Shown here: piece after piece, positions 24,910 through 32,550 of the stretch
Position numbering within the stretch: position 1 is the first letter of the stretch
How the letters are laid out: every line of letters starts with the position of its first letter
Assembly (NCBI GenBank): GCA_964348275.1
Contig: CAYGBT010000006.1
Coordinates: 1 to 64,000, forward strand
DNA length: 64,000 nt
Direction of reading: 5' to 3'
Source of the DNA: CSP1-5 sp964348275
GTDB taxonomy: Bacteria > Methylomirabilota > Methylomirabilia > Methylomirabilales > CSP1-5
Notes under the pieces: model-generated
What the model saw: the letters and a program-made list of their open reading frames with translations, nothing else
Told to the model about the DNA's origin: nothing
Databases searched by the model: none
Program-made: the position numbers and the translations under genes

Positions 24910-25410
24910 ATGCGCATCGTTGATTCGATTCTGGTGGAGCTCGATCAGGAAGCTGGGACAACCAAAAGAGTTCTCGAGCGCGTCCCGAACGACAAGCTGA
25001 CTTGGAAGCCGCACGCGAAGTCGATGTCGCTCGGTCAACTGGCATTACATGTGGCAACGACTCCTGGTCAGGTTGCATCCCTTGTGTCCCAAAGCGAACA
25101 GGAGTTGCCCGAGTCCTTCGAGTTCCCGGCAGCCACAACAACCGCCGACCTCCTCCCCGCGCTCGATGAGAGCATCGCGAGCGCCAAGAAGACCCTGAAC
25201 GGCCTGGACGACCAGGCGGCCATGTCAACGGTGAGATTTACCAGGAAAGGTAAGGAGTTGTTCTCCCTTCCCAAGATCGGGGTTGTCCGTTCCATCATGC
25301 TGAATCACTGGTACCACCATCGTGGCCAGCTGTCGGTCTACCTGCGACTCCTGAACATTCCCGTTCCGTCGATCTACGGGCCGAGTGCAGACGAGAACCC
25401 GTTCAGTTAG
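24910..25410 (+). CDS. DinB family protein (second copy)
   Basis: A 166-residue DinB/DUF1572-type four-helix bundle. Metal-binding His candidates are the one in LGQLALHVATTPGQ (about residue 46) and two in MLNHWYHHRGQLSVYLRLL (about 134-138), the family's hallmark ending. It may be a thiol-dependent transferase or metal-dependent hydrolase; the substrate is unknown. It is only distantly similar to the DinB gene at 5.35 kb. The ATG is preceded by AAGGAGG. A glycosyltransferase follows 12 bases later. Confidence 0.88.
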   Translation: MRIVDSILVELDQEAGTTKRVLERVPNDKLTWKPHAKSMSLGQLALHVATTPGQVASLVSQSEQELPESFEFPAATTTADLLPALDESIASAKKTLNGLDDQAAMSTVRFTRKGKELFSLPKIGVVRSIMLNHWYHHRGQLSVYLRLLNIPVPSIYGPSADENPFS

Positions 25411-25422
25411 GCTCTCGGTGAG

Positions 25423-26619
25423 GTGAGCAAAAATGGGGACCAGATCGTCCGCGGTCCATACGAGAATTTTGAATTCAAGCGTTGCCGCATGTGGACACTG
25501 ATCCTAGGAGTTTCGGTGGTCTCGATTGTGGGGAGGTTGCTCCTTCGCGCCGAGAGGCGCTGTCGAGAGTGTCTCGCCTACAGTGCAGGTCTTCCGACTG
25601 GGGGGGGCCACGGACCCATTACCATCATCAAACCGGTAAAGGGAGCCGATGAATTCACCCGAGCGAATTTTACGTCGTGGGTGCGGCAGCAATGCCCTGT
25701 GCCAATCCAGCTCGTGTTCTCTTTTGAGGATCCGGCTGATCCAGCAATCCCAATCGCCGAACAGCTCGAAACGGTCGTGCGGCCGGAAGTCATCGTCAAT
25801 CCGAGGCGGGAGGGCTTCTCAGGAAAAATGTCAAATCTCTTCTATGGGGTCCGGCTCGCCCGCCATGATTTTCTCCTCTTCAGCGACGCTGACATCGCGG
25901 CTGCGCCTGATACGTGCAACCGGATTATGGAGCAGGTGAGACATGGTGTGGACCTGATCACGTGCCTTCCCGTTCACGATCGGGCGCGGAACATTTGGGG
26001 ACGGATCTATGCATCCTTCTGGAATTTCGAAATCCTCGGGTTTGTCGCTCCATCTGTGTTGCGAGAAGGATCGGTTGCCATGGGAGGGACGCTGGGGATG
26101 AAACGCCAGACCCTTGAGGCGTTGGGAGGCATCGAGACCTTCAAAGCCTTTGTGGCAGAGGACATCGCCATGGGCCGAAAGGCGAAGGAAAAAGGGCTTC
26201 GGGTGGGGTTGGGTCCGATCGTTCGCTCTCCCGTTGGACGGAAAAGCTTTGGAGAACTCATGGAAAAGTTTTCGAGGGCCGCAATGCTCGGGCATACGTT
26301 AATCCCTCCCCAAGAAAGGCTACAGCATATAGTCCTCTTAAGTTACCTGTTCCTCTTTATGCTGTCGGCAATCTTGAAGCACATTCCATTGTTGGCCCTC
26401 GGGATTGGCCTTTTGTGCATCAGGCTTGTCTTTGCCAGGAGGTTTTGGGTGATTGCCACAGGGGAAAGACGGATTCCTTTCGAGTCTCTGCTGGGCGACG
26501 CGCTCCTTCTGTTTGCTTTCGTACGAGGCCTCTTTGTTAGACGAATGACGTGGGGTGGAGTCGAATATGGTGTAACCCGGGATGGTGCATTGGTCCCGCC
26601 CCGGCAGCCCTTCGGATAG
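25423..26619 (+). CDS. Family 2/21 glycosyltransferase, HpnI/ceramide-glucosyltransferase-like
   Basis: A 398-residue membrane glycosyltransferase. An N-terminal helix (about 25-42) precedes a GT-A domain with ITIIKPVKGAD, the metal-binding DxD in FLLFSDADIA, the acceptor motif EDIAMGRKAKEKG and a (Q/R)-x2-R-like FSRAAM. Two to three C-terminal helices (about 305-375) follow. This layout matches ceramide glucosyltransferases (GT21) and HpnI, which adds N-acetylglucosamine to bacteriohopanetetrol; hopanoid modification is plausible but no other hpn gene is adjacent. The start is GTG 25423, 12 bases after the DinB gene; ATG 25489 is an alternative. Confidence 0.85.
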   Translation: MSKNGDQIVRGPYENFEFKRCRMWTLILGVSVVSIVGRLLLRAERRCRECLAYSAGLPTGGGHGPITIIKPVKGADEFTRANFTSWVRQQCPVPIQLVFSFEDPADPAIPIAEQLETVVRPEVIVNPRREGFSGKMSNLFYGVRLARHDFLLFSDADIAAAPDTCNRIMEQVRHGVDLITCLPVHDRARNIWGRIYASFWNFEILGFVAPSVLREGSVAMGGTLGMKRQTLEALGGIETFKAFVAEDIAMGRKAKEKGLRVGLGPIVRSPVGRKSFGELMEKFSRAAMLGHTLIPPQERLQHIVLLSYLFLFMLSAILKHIPLLALGIGLLCIRLVFARRFWVIATGERRIPFESLLGDALLLFAFVRGLFVRRMTWGGVEYGVTRDGALVPPRQPFG

Positions 26620-26993
26620 CTCCACGCGCATCTCCAGAACAATCTTCACCGTACCAGGCACTCAGACGCCTTCGCGGCCAGAGCACGGCCCGGGGGGTTG
26701 GATTTCCGTCATGACAATGACTGACCAGCGTCATTGCGGGAGTACGACATAGATCCTAGGTTAATACTATATCTTGGAGAGCCAACGACTGCACCGGGGT
26801 GGGTCTCGCTTCGACCGTACCTCAGATTACAGCCGAAGGGAGACCACAAAAACGGCCGCGGGCGCGCTACGTCCCGGAGGGTGTCTTGCTTTGGAATGTC
26901 GCATAACCAAAGGATTTTCCTATGACCGGGAGGGGGTATGGGACATTGAGGTCTCACGGATTCCGCGGGCTGAGGATTCTTTGAGGAGGAACG
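26620..26993. other. 374-base gap with two degenerate hairpin-repeat pieces
   Basis: Contains repeat copy 13 (26663) and a right-arm remnant at 26868-26893 (TCCCGGAGGGTGTCTTGCTT). No gene is supported. The strong ribosome site TTGAGGAGGAACG at its end belongs to the thioesterase. Confidence 0.4.
26663..26708 (+). repeat. Dispersed hairpin repeat (DHR) copy 13 (degenerate)
   Basis: GGCACTCAGACGCCTTCGCG, CAGAGCACGG, CCCGGGGGGTTGGATTT. It has the spacing of other copies, but the arms no longer pair well. Confidence 0.45.
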
Positions 26994-27401
26994 ATGGAGA
27001 AGCTTAAGGTTGGACTAGTGTATGAAGATCGGATGACTGTCGGGCCGGGGCAGGCCGCTTCACTCCTCAGTCCGGATCTCCCCGAGGTCTTGGCAACCGC
27101 TTCCCTCGTGTCCTTTCTTCAGCTCGCCGCGGCTAAGGCGGTCGGTCCGTATCTCGAGCCGGGCCAATTCACCGTGGGGACAAAGATCAGCCTTACGCAG
27201 CTCGCCTCCACTCCCGTCGGCATGGAGATCAAAGCCGTGGTCCGGTTCGAGCGGTCGGAGGGCCCGCGGCTCGGGTTTGCCCTGGAGGTTTACGACGAGT
27301 TTGAGAAAATCTGCGAGGGGACCCACGAGCGTTACGTCATCGATATGGACTGGTTCAAGAAGAAGGTGGTAGAAAAGGTAGCAATGAAAAAGGCCAGTTG
27401 A
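26994..27401 (+). CDS. FlK-like hotdog thioesterase, active-site residues replaced
   Basis: A 135-residue hotdog-fold protein of the fluoroacetyl-CoA thioesterase (FlK) family, with YLEPGQFTVGTKISLTQLAS, then TPVGM, and a GTHERYVID ending. In FlK the catalytic Glu and His lie in MEW and in the THTAATP block. The same positions here read FLQL (Q43) and TQLASTP (Q69), so both are glutamine. The paralogue at 46.8 kb keeps Glu and His. This copy may therefore only bind an acyl-CoA or have a changed chemistry. The ribosome site GAGGAGG precedes the ATG. The gene stands alone. Confidence 0.82.
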   Translation: MEKLKVGLVYEDRMTVGPGQAASLLSPDLPEVLATASLVSFLQLAAAKAVGPYLEPGQFTVGTKISLTQLASTPVGMEIKAVVRFERSEGPRLGFALEVYDEFEKICEGTHERYVIDMDWFKKKVVEKVAMKKAS

Positions 27402-27444
27402 CGGTGAATGTAGATGGCCCCCTCAACGCCACCGGAGTTTAGGG

Positions 27445-27475
27445 TTGACAGGGGGTATGCCGACTGAGGTACAAA
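27445..27475 (+). promoter_or_regulatory. Promoter-like module TTGACA/GTACAA
   Basis: Same spacing and flanking bases as 20329-20359 (TTGACAGG, GGTAT, GAGGTACAAA). It is located 290 bases before the universal stress protein, with a hairpin repeat in between. Confidence 0.5.
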
Positions 27476-27555
27476 AGGGACAAGTGCAGGTAACTTTCCG
27501 CGCGGTCGCATGGGTGGCCGAAGGATGAGGGGAGTGGCGGGCTCCCAAAGGGAGC

Positions 27556-27673
27556 ACAGTGAAACCGGGGTAAGCATAGCCCCCGGGCCCACCTCGGGCA
27601 CAATCGAAGGCGCACCAAGGAATCAGACGCTCTCTCGGGTACAGTATGGCCCAAGAGGGCGTTTTCATTTTGA
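27556..27673 (+). repeat. Dispersed hairpin repeat (DHR) copy 14, most complete
   Basis: Longest copy: AACCGGGGTAAGCATAGCCC, CCACCTCGGGCACAATCGAA, GGCGCACCAAGGAATCAGAC, arm GCTCTCTCGGG, loop TACAGTATGG, arm CCCAAGAGGGC, tail GTTTTCATTTTG. It can serve as the reference copy of the family. Confidence 0.88.
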
Positions 27674-27736
27674 AGGGAGAAAAGGAAGGGGATCCATGGT
27701 GGGCGAGATCGGCGTTGGTAAGGCAGGAGGGCGGCT

Positions 27737-28660
27737 ATGGGCGTGACAGCGAAGATCACGAAGATTCTGGTCCCCACCGATTTCTCCGACAGCGCCGAGG
27801 ATGCGTGCGGTCTCGCCGCACAGCTCGCGATGCGGGCAGAAGCCGAGCTCTTGCTCTTCCATGCCCTCCCCGGCGTAGAGCTCCTCGAGGAGGTGGGGCG
27901 GTCAAAGGAGCGCTCGCAGGTGGAAGTCCTGAACGACGTTCGCGACCGGCTCCGCGAATGGTTCGAGATGGCTGTGCCGGAGGAGGTGCGACGGTTTCTG
28001 ACAGTCGAATTCCGAGTAAAGGTTGGGGAGCCCACGCCGGGGATCGCCTGGGCGGCCGAACGGGGCCGGGCCGACCTTATCCTGATGGCCACCCACGGGC
28101 GCACCGGCCTCAGCCATCTGTTGATGGGAAGCGTCACCGAGGCGGTCCTCCGGATGGTCCCCGTGCCTGTCCTCGCACTCCGCCTGGGTCAGGGCGATCG
28201 CCCCCTCACACCCGTCAGGCGCATCCTGTGGGCGACTGATCTGTCGCCCGTCTCAGAAGGCGCCTGGTGCTATGCCCTCACACTGGCGAACGTCTTTGGG
28301 GCTGAGCTTTTCCTGCTCCATGCGGTGCGTCGTGCTGAGTTGGACCGGGAAGGCGACCACATGATTGCCGCGATCAAGCGGGAACTGGAGAGTCGCGCGC
28401 AGGCAGCCGAGGCGATGGGGCTCCGGTCCCGTTGCAAGGTCGTTGGGGGGCCCCCTGCCGAGGTGATCGTGGCCGAAGCCCAACAGGAGGAGGCGGACTT
28501 GGTTGTTGTGGGGACGAGTGGGCGCACCGGTCTTCCCCATGTCCTCTTGGGAAGTGTTGCAGAAGCAGTAATCCGGAAGGCCCCGTGTCCGGTCCTGGCG
28601 GTTCAGATCGGTCGAATGGATGAGGCGAGCGGGCGTGACGACACCGGGACCGTGGCCTAG
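27737..28660 (+). CDS. Tandem universal stress protein (two UspA domains)
   Basis: 307 residues with two UspA domains, about 7-155 and 165-300. Each starts with a KILVPTDFSD / RILWATDLSP strand and ends with the ATP-binding pattern G-x2-G-x9-G-S: ATHGRTGLSHLLMGSVTEAV in the first, GTSGRTGLPHVLLGSVAEAV in the second. Both domains should therefore bind ATP. UspA tandems act in stress survival and often sit next to transporters; here a ClC channel follows after 18 bases, a plausible operon partner. The ATG at 27737 follows GCAGGAGGGC. Confidence 0.93.
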   Translation: MGVTAKITKILVPTDFSDSAEDACGLAAQLAMRAEAELLLFHALPGVELLEEVGRSKERSQVEVLNDVRDRLREWFEMAVPEEVRRFLTVEFRVKVGEPTPGIAWAAERGRADLILMATHGRTGLSHLLMGSVTEAVLRMVPVPVLALRLGQGDRPLTPVRRILWATDLSPVSEGAWCYALTLANVFGAELFLLHAVRRAELDREGDHMIAAIKRELESRAQAAEAMGLRSRCKVVGGPPAEVIVAEAQQEEADLVVVGTSGRTGLPHVLLGSVAEAVIRKAPCPVLAVQIGRMDEASGRDDTGTVA

Positions 28661-28678
28661 GGAAAGCGGATTCACACA

Positions 28679-30100
28679 ATGAAGACAAGACTCCTCACTG
28701 AAGAATCGGTGATTTTCTTAACCATTGTCCGCTGGTTTATTCTGGCGACCATCATTGGCATCATCGTTGGACTGTCTACGACCCTCTTTTTGAAAGTTCT
28801 CGACTGGAGTATTCGACTCACCAGTCAGGTTCCATACTTTTTCGTGTTGTTACCGGTGGCATTGGTCGTCAGCATCCTCCTCACGCACAACCTCGCCCCG
28901 AGCGCGGAAGGGCACGGGACAGAGCGGGTGATTGAGGTCGTGCACAAACGGGCGGGCAAGATGGAGGTGATGGCCGTTCCAGTGAAATTCATCGCAACGA
29001 TCATCACGATTGCGTTGGGTGGCTCGGTCGGGAAAGAAGGTCCGTGTGCGCAGATCGGCGGAGGCCTCGCCTCGATTGTGTCTGATCTCTTTCGCTTTGA
29101 TGATCGTGACCGCAAAAAGTTGGTGATCTGTGGGATCAGTGCTGGTTTCGCTTCAGTGTTCGGGACACCGATTGCAGGGGCGATCTTTGGTGTCGAAGTC
29201 CTGTTTGTGGGCAGTATTGTGTACGATGTCCTTTTGCCCTCGTTTGTCGCGGGGATTATCAGCTATCAGGTTTCCTCGTGGATGGGGGTGACATACTTTT
29301 ATCATCCCATCGAATTCGTCCCGGTCTTTACGCAATCCTTCTTCATCAAAGTGGTCCTGGCGGGAGTGTTCTTTGGTCTCTGTTCGGTCTTTCTCATTGA
29401 GGCATTGAATTGGGGAAAAAGGCTGGCAGGAGTGATCAAGATTCGGGCCGTGTGGAAGGGAGTTCTCGGGGGGGTGATGTTAATTGGCCTGGCCCTGCTG
29501 TTTTCACCACAGTATCTCGGCCTGGGACTCAACACGATTGAGGAATCATTACAAGGGCACAGCATCATCTGGTATGCATTTATTCTGAAGATTATTTTAA
29601 CGAGTATCACGCTCAACTTTGGAGGGAGCGGCGGGATTGTGACACCGATGTTTTTTATTGGTGCCACGGCAGGGACGGTGGTGGCGCAAATTTTGCGTGA
29701 GGATGTGGCGACCTTTTCAGCGATTGGTCTGGTGAGTCTTTTGGCTGGAGCGGCTAATACACCGATAGCCGCAAGTATCATGGCTGTGGAGTATTTTGGG
29801 CCGAAGATCGCGCCCTATGCGGCCGTGGCTTGTGTGGTGAGCTTCGTGATGACGGGCCATCGGAGTGTATACCCATCTCAGGTGCTGGCCATCGAGAAAT
29901 CGCCATCGCTCGAAGTGACGATCGGCGAGGAGATCGAAAAAATTGAGACACATTTGCGCCCAGCGACATGGGATCATCGCGTGAAGGTCGTCAGGTTTGT
30001 GTATGAGATGAAAGAGAGAGTCACCAGGAGAACAAAACTTCGTTACCACGGTTCGCAGGGAGCGGAACAGGACACCCAGTCTGATCGGGATGAGGCATGA
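28679..30100 (+). CDS. ClC-type chloride channel / H+-Cl- antiporter
   Basis: A 473-residue membrane protein. The ClC filter motifs are GSVGKEGPCAQIGG (about residues 116-129, with the gating Glu of GKEGP) and GGSGGIVTPMFFIGATAG (about 318-335). The first motif, normally GSGIP, reads AEGHGTERVI here and lacks its Pro, as in a subset of prokaryotic members. The C-terminal about 60 residues are cytoplasmic and short, without CBS domains. Exchanger or channel behaviour, and the ion (chloride, nitrate, fluoride), cannot be told. It lies 18 bases after the universal stress gene, and a small hypothetical follows 3 bases later. Confidence 0.9.
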   Translation: MKTRLLTEESVIFLTIVRWFILATIIGIIVGLSTTLFLKVLDWSIRLTSQVPYFFVLLPVALVVSILLTHNLAPSAEGHGTERVIEVVHKRAGKMEVMAVPVKFIATIITIALGGSVGKEGPCAQIGGGLASIVSDLFRFDDRDRKKLVICGISAGFASVFGTPIAGAIFGVEVLFVGSIVYDVLLPSFVAGIISYQVSSWMGVTYFYHPIEFVPVFTQSFFIKVVLAGVFFGLCSVFLIEALNWGKRLAGVIKIRAVWKGVLGGVMLIGLALLFSPQYLGLGLNTIEESLQGHSIIWYAFILKIILTSITLNFGGSGGIVTPMFFIGATAGTVVAQILREDVATFSAIGLVSLLAGAANTPIAASIMAVEYFGPKIAPYAAVACVVSFVMTGHRSVYPSQVLAIEKSPSLEVTIGEEIEKIETHLRPATWDHRVKVVRFVYEMKERVTRRTKLRYHGSQGAEQDTQSDRDEA

Positions 30101-30103
30101 GCC

Positions 30104-30412
30104 ATGAAGCGAGTGACATTACGGAACAACGCAACGTTAGAATATCGCGGGGCCTTCGGGAACGGCGAGGTGCTGCAACGTGTGCTCGAGCAGCGTCCTG
30201 GGTTGAAGTACGGCGATTACCACGAATCGCGCAGAGTGGGAGATCGTTTCGAGGTAGAATTCGAGACGACGCGTGAGGGCGTGGTGATGATCGTGCTGTC
30301 CGAGATCCTTTCGAGCGGCGTGCTCTCAGACAAGCACCACTATATCTTGCCGAAATCGGATTTCGAGAAGCTGTTCTCACACTCACAGGTCTCTAACTGC
30401 TGCGAGGACTGA
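30104..30412 (+). CDS. Small hypothetical protein, 102 aa
   Basis: Not recognised. Soluble, with beta-rich N-terminal LRNNATLEYRGAFGNGEVLQ and a C-terminal HHYILPKSDFEKLFSHSQ ending in NCCED. It starts 3 bases after the ClC gene (GGCATGAGCCATGAAG), which implies translational coupling and a function linked to the channel or the stress protein. A hairpin repeat begins 8 bases after its stop and would end the usp-clc unit. Confidence 0.7.
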   Translation: MKRVTLRNNATLEYRGAFGNGEVLQRVLEQRPGLKYGDYHESRRVGDRFEVEFETTREGVVMIVLSEILSSGVLSDKHHYILPKSDFEKLFSHSQVSNCCED

Positions 30413-30419
30413 TAAGAAA

Positions 30420-30497
30420 CGACACGATCGACGGCGGACCAGCCACTCAGGCCCTCCCTTGGAAACGTCTTCTTCGGGGGGCCGTTTTCCTTTTGTG
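30420..30497 (+). repeat. Dispersed hairpin repeat (DHR) copy 15
   Basis: ACACGATCGACGGCGGACCA, CCACTCAGGCCCTCCCTTGG, loop AAACGTCTTC, TTCGGGGGGCC and tail GTTTTCCTTTTGTG. It follows the stop of the previous gene directly, as a terminator would. Confidence 0.75.
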
Positions 30498-30630
30498 AGG
30501 GAAGGCGGTAGTTTGGCACCCTAGTTGCTTAGCCGGGTGTTTTCAGGGATACTAGTGTGGGCAGGCCGTGGAAAGGAGTGCGAGGGCTGGGTGGACTTTA
30601 TTTGACGATTAGGCAAGGAGGCATCAGGCC

Positions 30631-31830
30631 GTGACAGCTTACAAGGGGACGATCGGGATTCTGACAGGCGGAGGTGATGTTCCAGGGCTCAATCCGGCCA
30701 TCCGCGCCATCACCATTCGCGCGCTGCAAGAGGGGTATAGGGTCTTGGGCATTCGGCGCGGCTGGGCGGGGGTGGTCGACCTGGTCCCGGACAAGGCCGC
30801 CGACAATAGCGCGCACGTCCAGGTCCTGACCGAGGACGTCGTCAATCGGGCCGCACGGACGGGGGGAACCTTTCTCCATACCTCTCGAACCCGACCGAGC
30901 CGCCTTCCGAAAGTGCTCGTCCCCGAGCACCTCCAGAGCAAGTACACAGAAGAAAACAACGACGTCACCCCCGATGCGCTCAAGAACCTGGAGTTCCTGG
31001 GTGTTGACGTCCTCATTCCCATCGGGGGCGACGACACCCTCAGTTATGCCGAGCGCCTCCACGAAGAGGGGGTCAAGGTCGTGGCGATCCCCAAGACGAT
31101 GGACAACGATGTTCCGGGGACCGACTACTGTATCGGCTTTAGCACCTGTGTCACCCGGACGATCGAGTTAACCCACAAACTGCGGACGACCGCCGGCTCG
31201 CACGAACGCTTCCTGGTCATCGAAGTCTTCGGGCGATACGCTGGGTACACGGCCTTGCTACCGACGATGGCGGGTGCGGCCGACCGGTGCGTGATTCCGG
31301 AGTGCCCTTTCAATATCGAGCACTTGACCGAGTTGCTCGTCAAGGACCGGAATCGCCATCCTAGCCGATATGCCGTTCTCCTGATATCCGAGGGCGCGCG
31401 GATGGCGCACGAGGACGAGATGTCTTTTGAGGGGGGTGAAGCGGATCAGTTTGGCCACCGCAAGCTGGGGGGAGTTGGCGACAAGGTGGCGGCATACCTC
31501 AAGGAACTCTCTCCGAAGTTCAACAACGGACGCCGCATTAACGTGGTCAGCCAGCGACTCGGCTATATGGTTCGATGCGGCGATCCCGATGCGCTCGATT
31601 CCATCGTCCCGATGGCGTTCGGCAATCTCGCGCTCGACCTGGTGATGTCGCGCACTTCGGGACGTCTCGTCAGCGTGCGCAACGGAGTCTACGACAGCGT
31701 TCCCATCGATGCCGTGACGGGTCGGAAAAAGGTCGTCGATGTTCACAAGTACTATAACCCCGACCGGCTCCGGCCCAAGTACGAACCGTTCATCCGTCAG
31801 CCCCTTTTTATCATGACCAGCAACGTCTAG
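30631..31830 (+). CDS. 6-phosphofructokinase, probably pyrophosphate-dependent
   Basis: A 399-residue group A phosphofructokinase: GILTGGGDVPGLNPAIRA (phosphoryl donor loop), IPIGGDDTLSYAERL, the fructose-6-phosphate site IPKTMDNDVPGTDY and FGRYAGYTALL. Two positions decide the phosphoryl donor. ATP enzymes have GGDGS and GTIDND (Gly/Gly), PPi enzymes GGDD(S/T) and PKTxDND (Asp/Lys). This protein has the Asp/Lys pair, so it should use pyrophosphate and act reversibly between fructose 6-phosphate and fructose 1,6-bisphosphate. GTG 30631 lies 10 bases after AAGGAGG. It is monocistronic. Confidence 0.9.
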   Translation: MTAYKGTIGILTGGGDVPGLNPAIRAITIRALQEGYRVLGIRRGWAGVVDLVPDKAADNSAHVQVLTEDVVNRAARTGGTFLHTSRTRPSRLPKVLVPEHLQSKYTEENNDVTPDALKNLEFLGVDVLIPIGGDDTLSYAERLHEEGVKVVAIPKTMDNDVPGTDYCIGFSTCVTRTIELTHKLRTTAGSHERFLVIEVFGRYAGYTALLPTMAGAADRCVIPECPFNIEHLTELLVKDRNRHPSRYAVLLISEGARMAHEDEMSFEGGEADQFGHRKLGGVGDKVAAYLKELSPKFNNGRRINVVSQRLGYMVRCGDPDALDSIVPMAFGNLALDLVMSRTSGRLVSVRNGVYDSVPIDAVTGRKKVVDVHKYYNPDRLRPKYEPFIRQPLFIMTSNV

Positions 31831-31844
31831 CCTGGCTTCTTCCT

Positions 31845-31931
31845 GCCCGCCGATTCCAACGAGGATCGGGTCGCATCAAGCATTCAGACGCCCTCTCGGG
31901 CAAGGTCAAGCCCGCGTGGCGTCTTTGTCTT
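31845..31931 (+). repeat. Dispersed hairpin repeat (DHR) copy 16
   Basis: CATCAAGCATTCAGACGCCC, TCTCGGG, loop CAAGGTCAAG, CCCGCGTGGCGTC and tail TTTGTCTTG. It starts 15 bases after the pfk stop, a terminator-like position. Confidence 0.75.
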
Positions 31932-32120
31932 GACCTCGGTAAAGTTAAATCAGTCAATTAAACGGTCTCGGTCATAGTGATAATTGACGCGTATCATTGC
32001 ATGCATTCATGATGCAACGTAACTTTTCATTGTATTTGGCGGAGGCAACGATGGAAACGGGGTAGGAACCATTCCTGGCCTGCCTCCTGCAAAGGGAATG
32101 GAATGTCAGGAGGATCGAGG

Positions 32121-32166
32121 CCCCCCGGGGGTGTATACACCCCGGGGGGTGTCTTGATTTTTGTTC
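32121..32166 (+). terminator. Strong palindrome plus T-run; DHR copy 17
   Basis: Arms CCCCCCGGGGGTGTA and TACACCCCGGGGGG pair over 14 base pairs with one bulged G, followed by TGTCTTGATTTTTG. The tail is shared with other hairpin repeats. No gene ends just before it, so it may end a small RNA or be a repeat only. Confidence 0.7.
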
Positions 32167-32304
32167 CAACATATCTGAAATAAAAGGCCGCTTCACCGAA
32201 CCCTCTGAGGAGCAGAGATGGGAAAGCTGCCTGCTCCCGACTAAAGAGGGAGGGGTGTGCAAAGAGCATACCGGGCTGGTTTGGATGGCCGTGTCTGCAG
32301 GCGC

Positions 32305-32333
32305 TTGACACGGCTCCCACATTGAGGAATACT
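32305..32333 (+). promoter_or_regulatory. Promoter upstream of LIV operon 1, shared with operon 2
   Basis: TTGACA (32305-32310), 17 bases, AATACT (32328-32333). The surrounding GCGCTTGACA and ATACTGAAG, and the following CAGGAG and ATGGAACCGGGGTCA, recur at 49391-49466. A hairpin repeat lies between this promoter and the operon, so it could act by attenuation. Confidence 0.6.
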
Positions 32334-32377
32334 GAAGTCCCCTGCAGGAGCGATACGAATGGAACCGGGGTCAGAGT

Positions 32378-32472
32378 TGGAATCCTCACTCCCCGCCGAC
32401 ACAATCGTTGGCGCACGGCAACAGCAGGCGCCTTCTCAGGCAATCCACGGCTTTGCGGGCCTCTTCATTTTG
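32378..32472 (+). repeat. Dispersed hairpin repeat (DHR) copy 18
   Basis: CCCCGCCGACACAATCGTTG, GCGCACGGCAACAGCAGGCG, CCTTCTCAGG, loop, CCTGAGAAGG-like right arm degraded to TTTGCGGGCC, tail TCTTCATTTTG. It lies 79 bases before the LIV binding-protein gene, in its leader. Confidence 0.65.
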
Positions 32473-32550
32473 AGTCCGGGATTCCCGGTTACTCAGACGG
32501 CGGTGCCGTTTGATGTATTTTCATTTCATTGATTCAGGGGAGGAGAAATC

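Larger units (their letters stand above)
27402..27736. other. 335-base gap: promoter module plus full hairpin repeat
   Basis: TTGACA (27445-27450) and TACAAA (27470-27475) form the same module as at 20329. A transcript from here to the hairpin ending at 27673 would be about 195 bases with no good open frame, so a small RNA is possible. An inverted GGGCTCCC-AAA-GGGAGC lies at 27539-27555. Confidence 0.45.
31831..32550. other. 720-base gap: three hairpin repeats and a promoter-leader
   Basis: No gene supported. It holds repeat copies 16 (31845), 17 (32121) and 18 (32378) and a promoter at 32305 whose leader resembles the one before the second LIV operon. The stretch 31935-32100 is AT-richer and unexplained. 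Confidence 0.5.
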
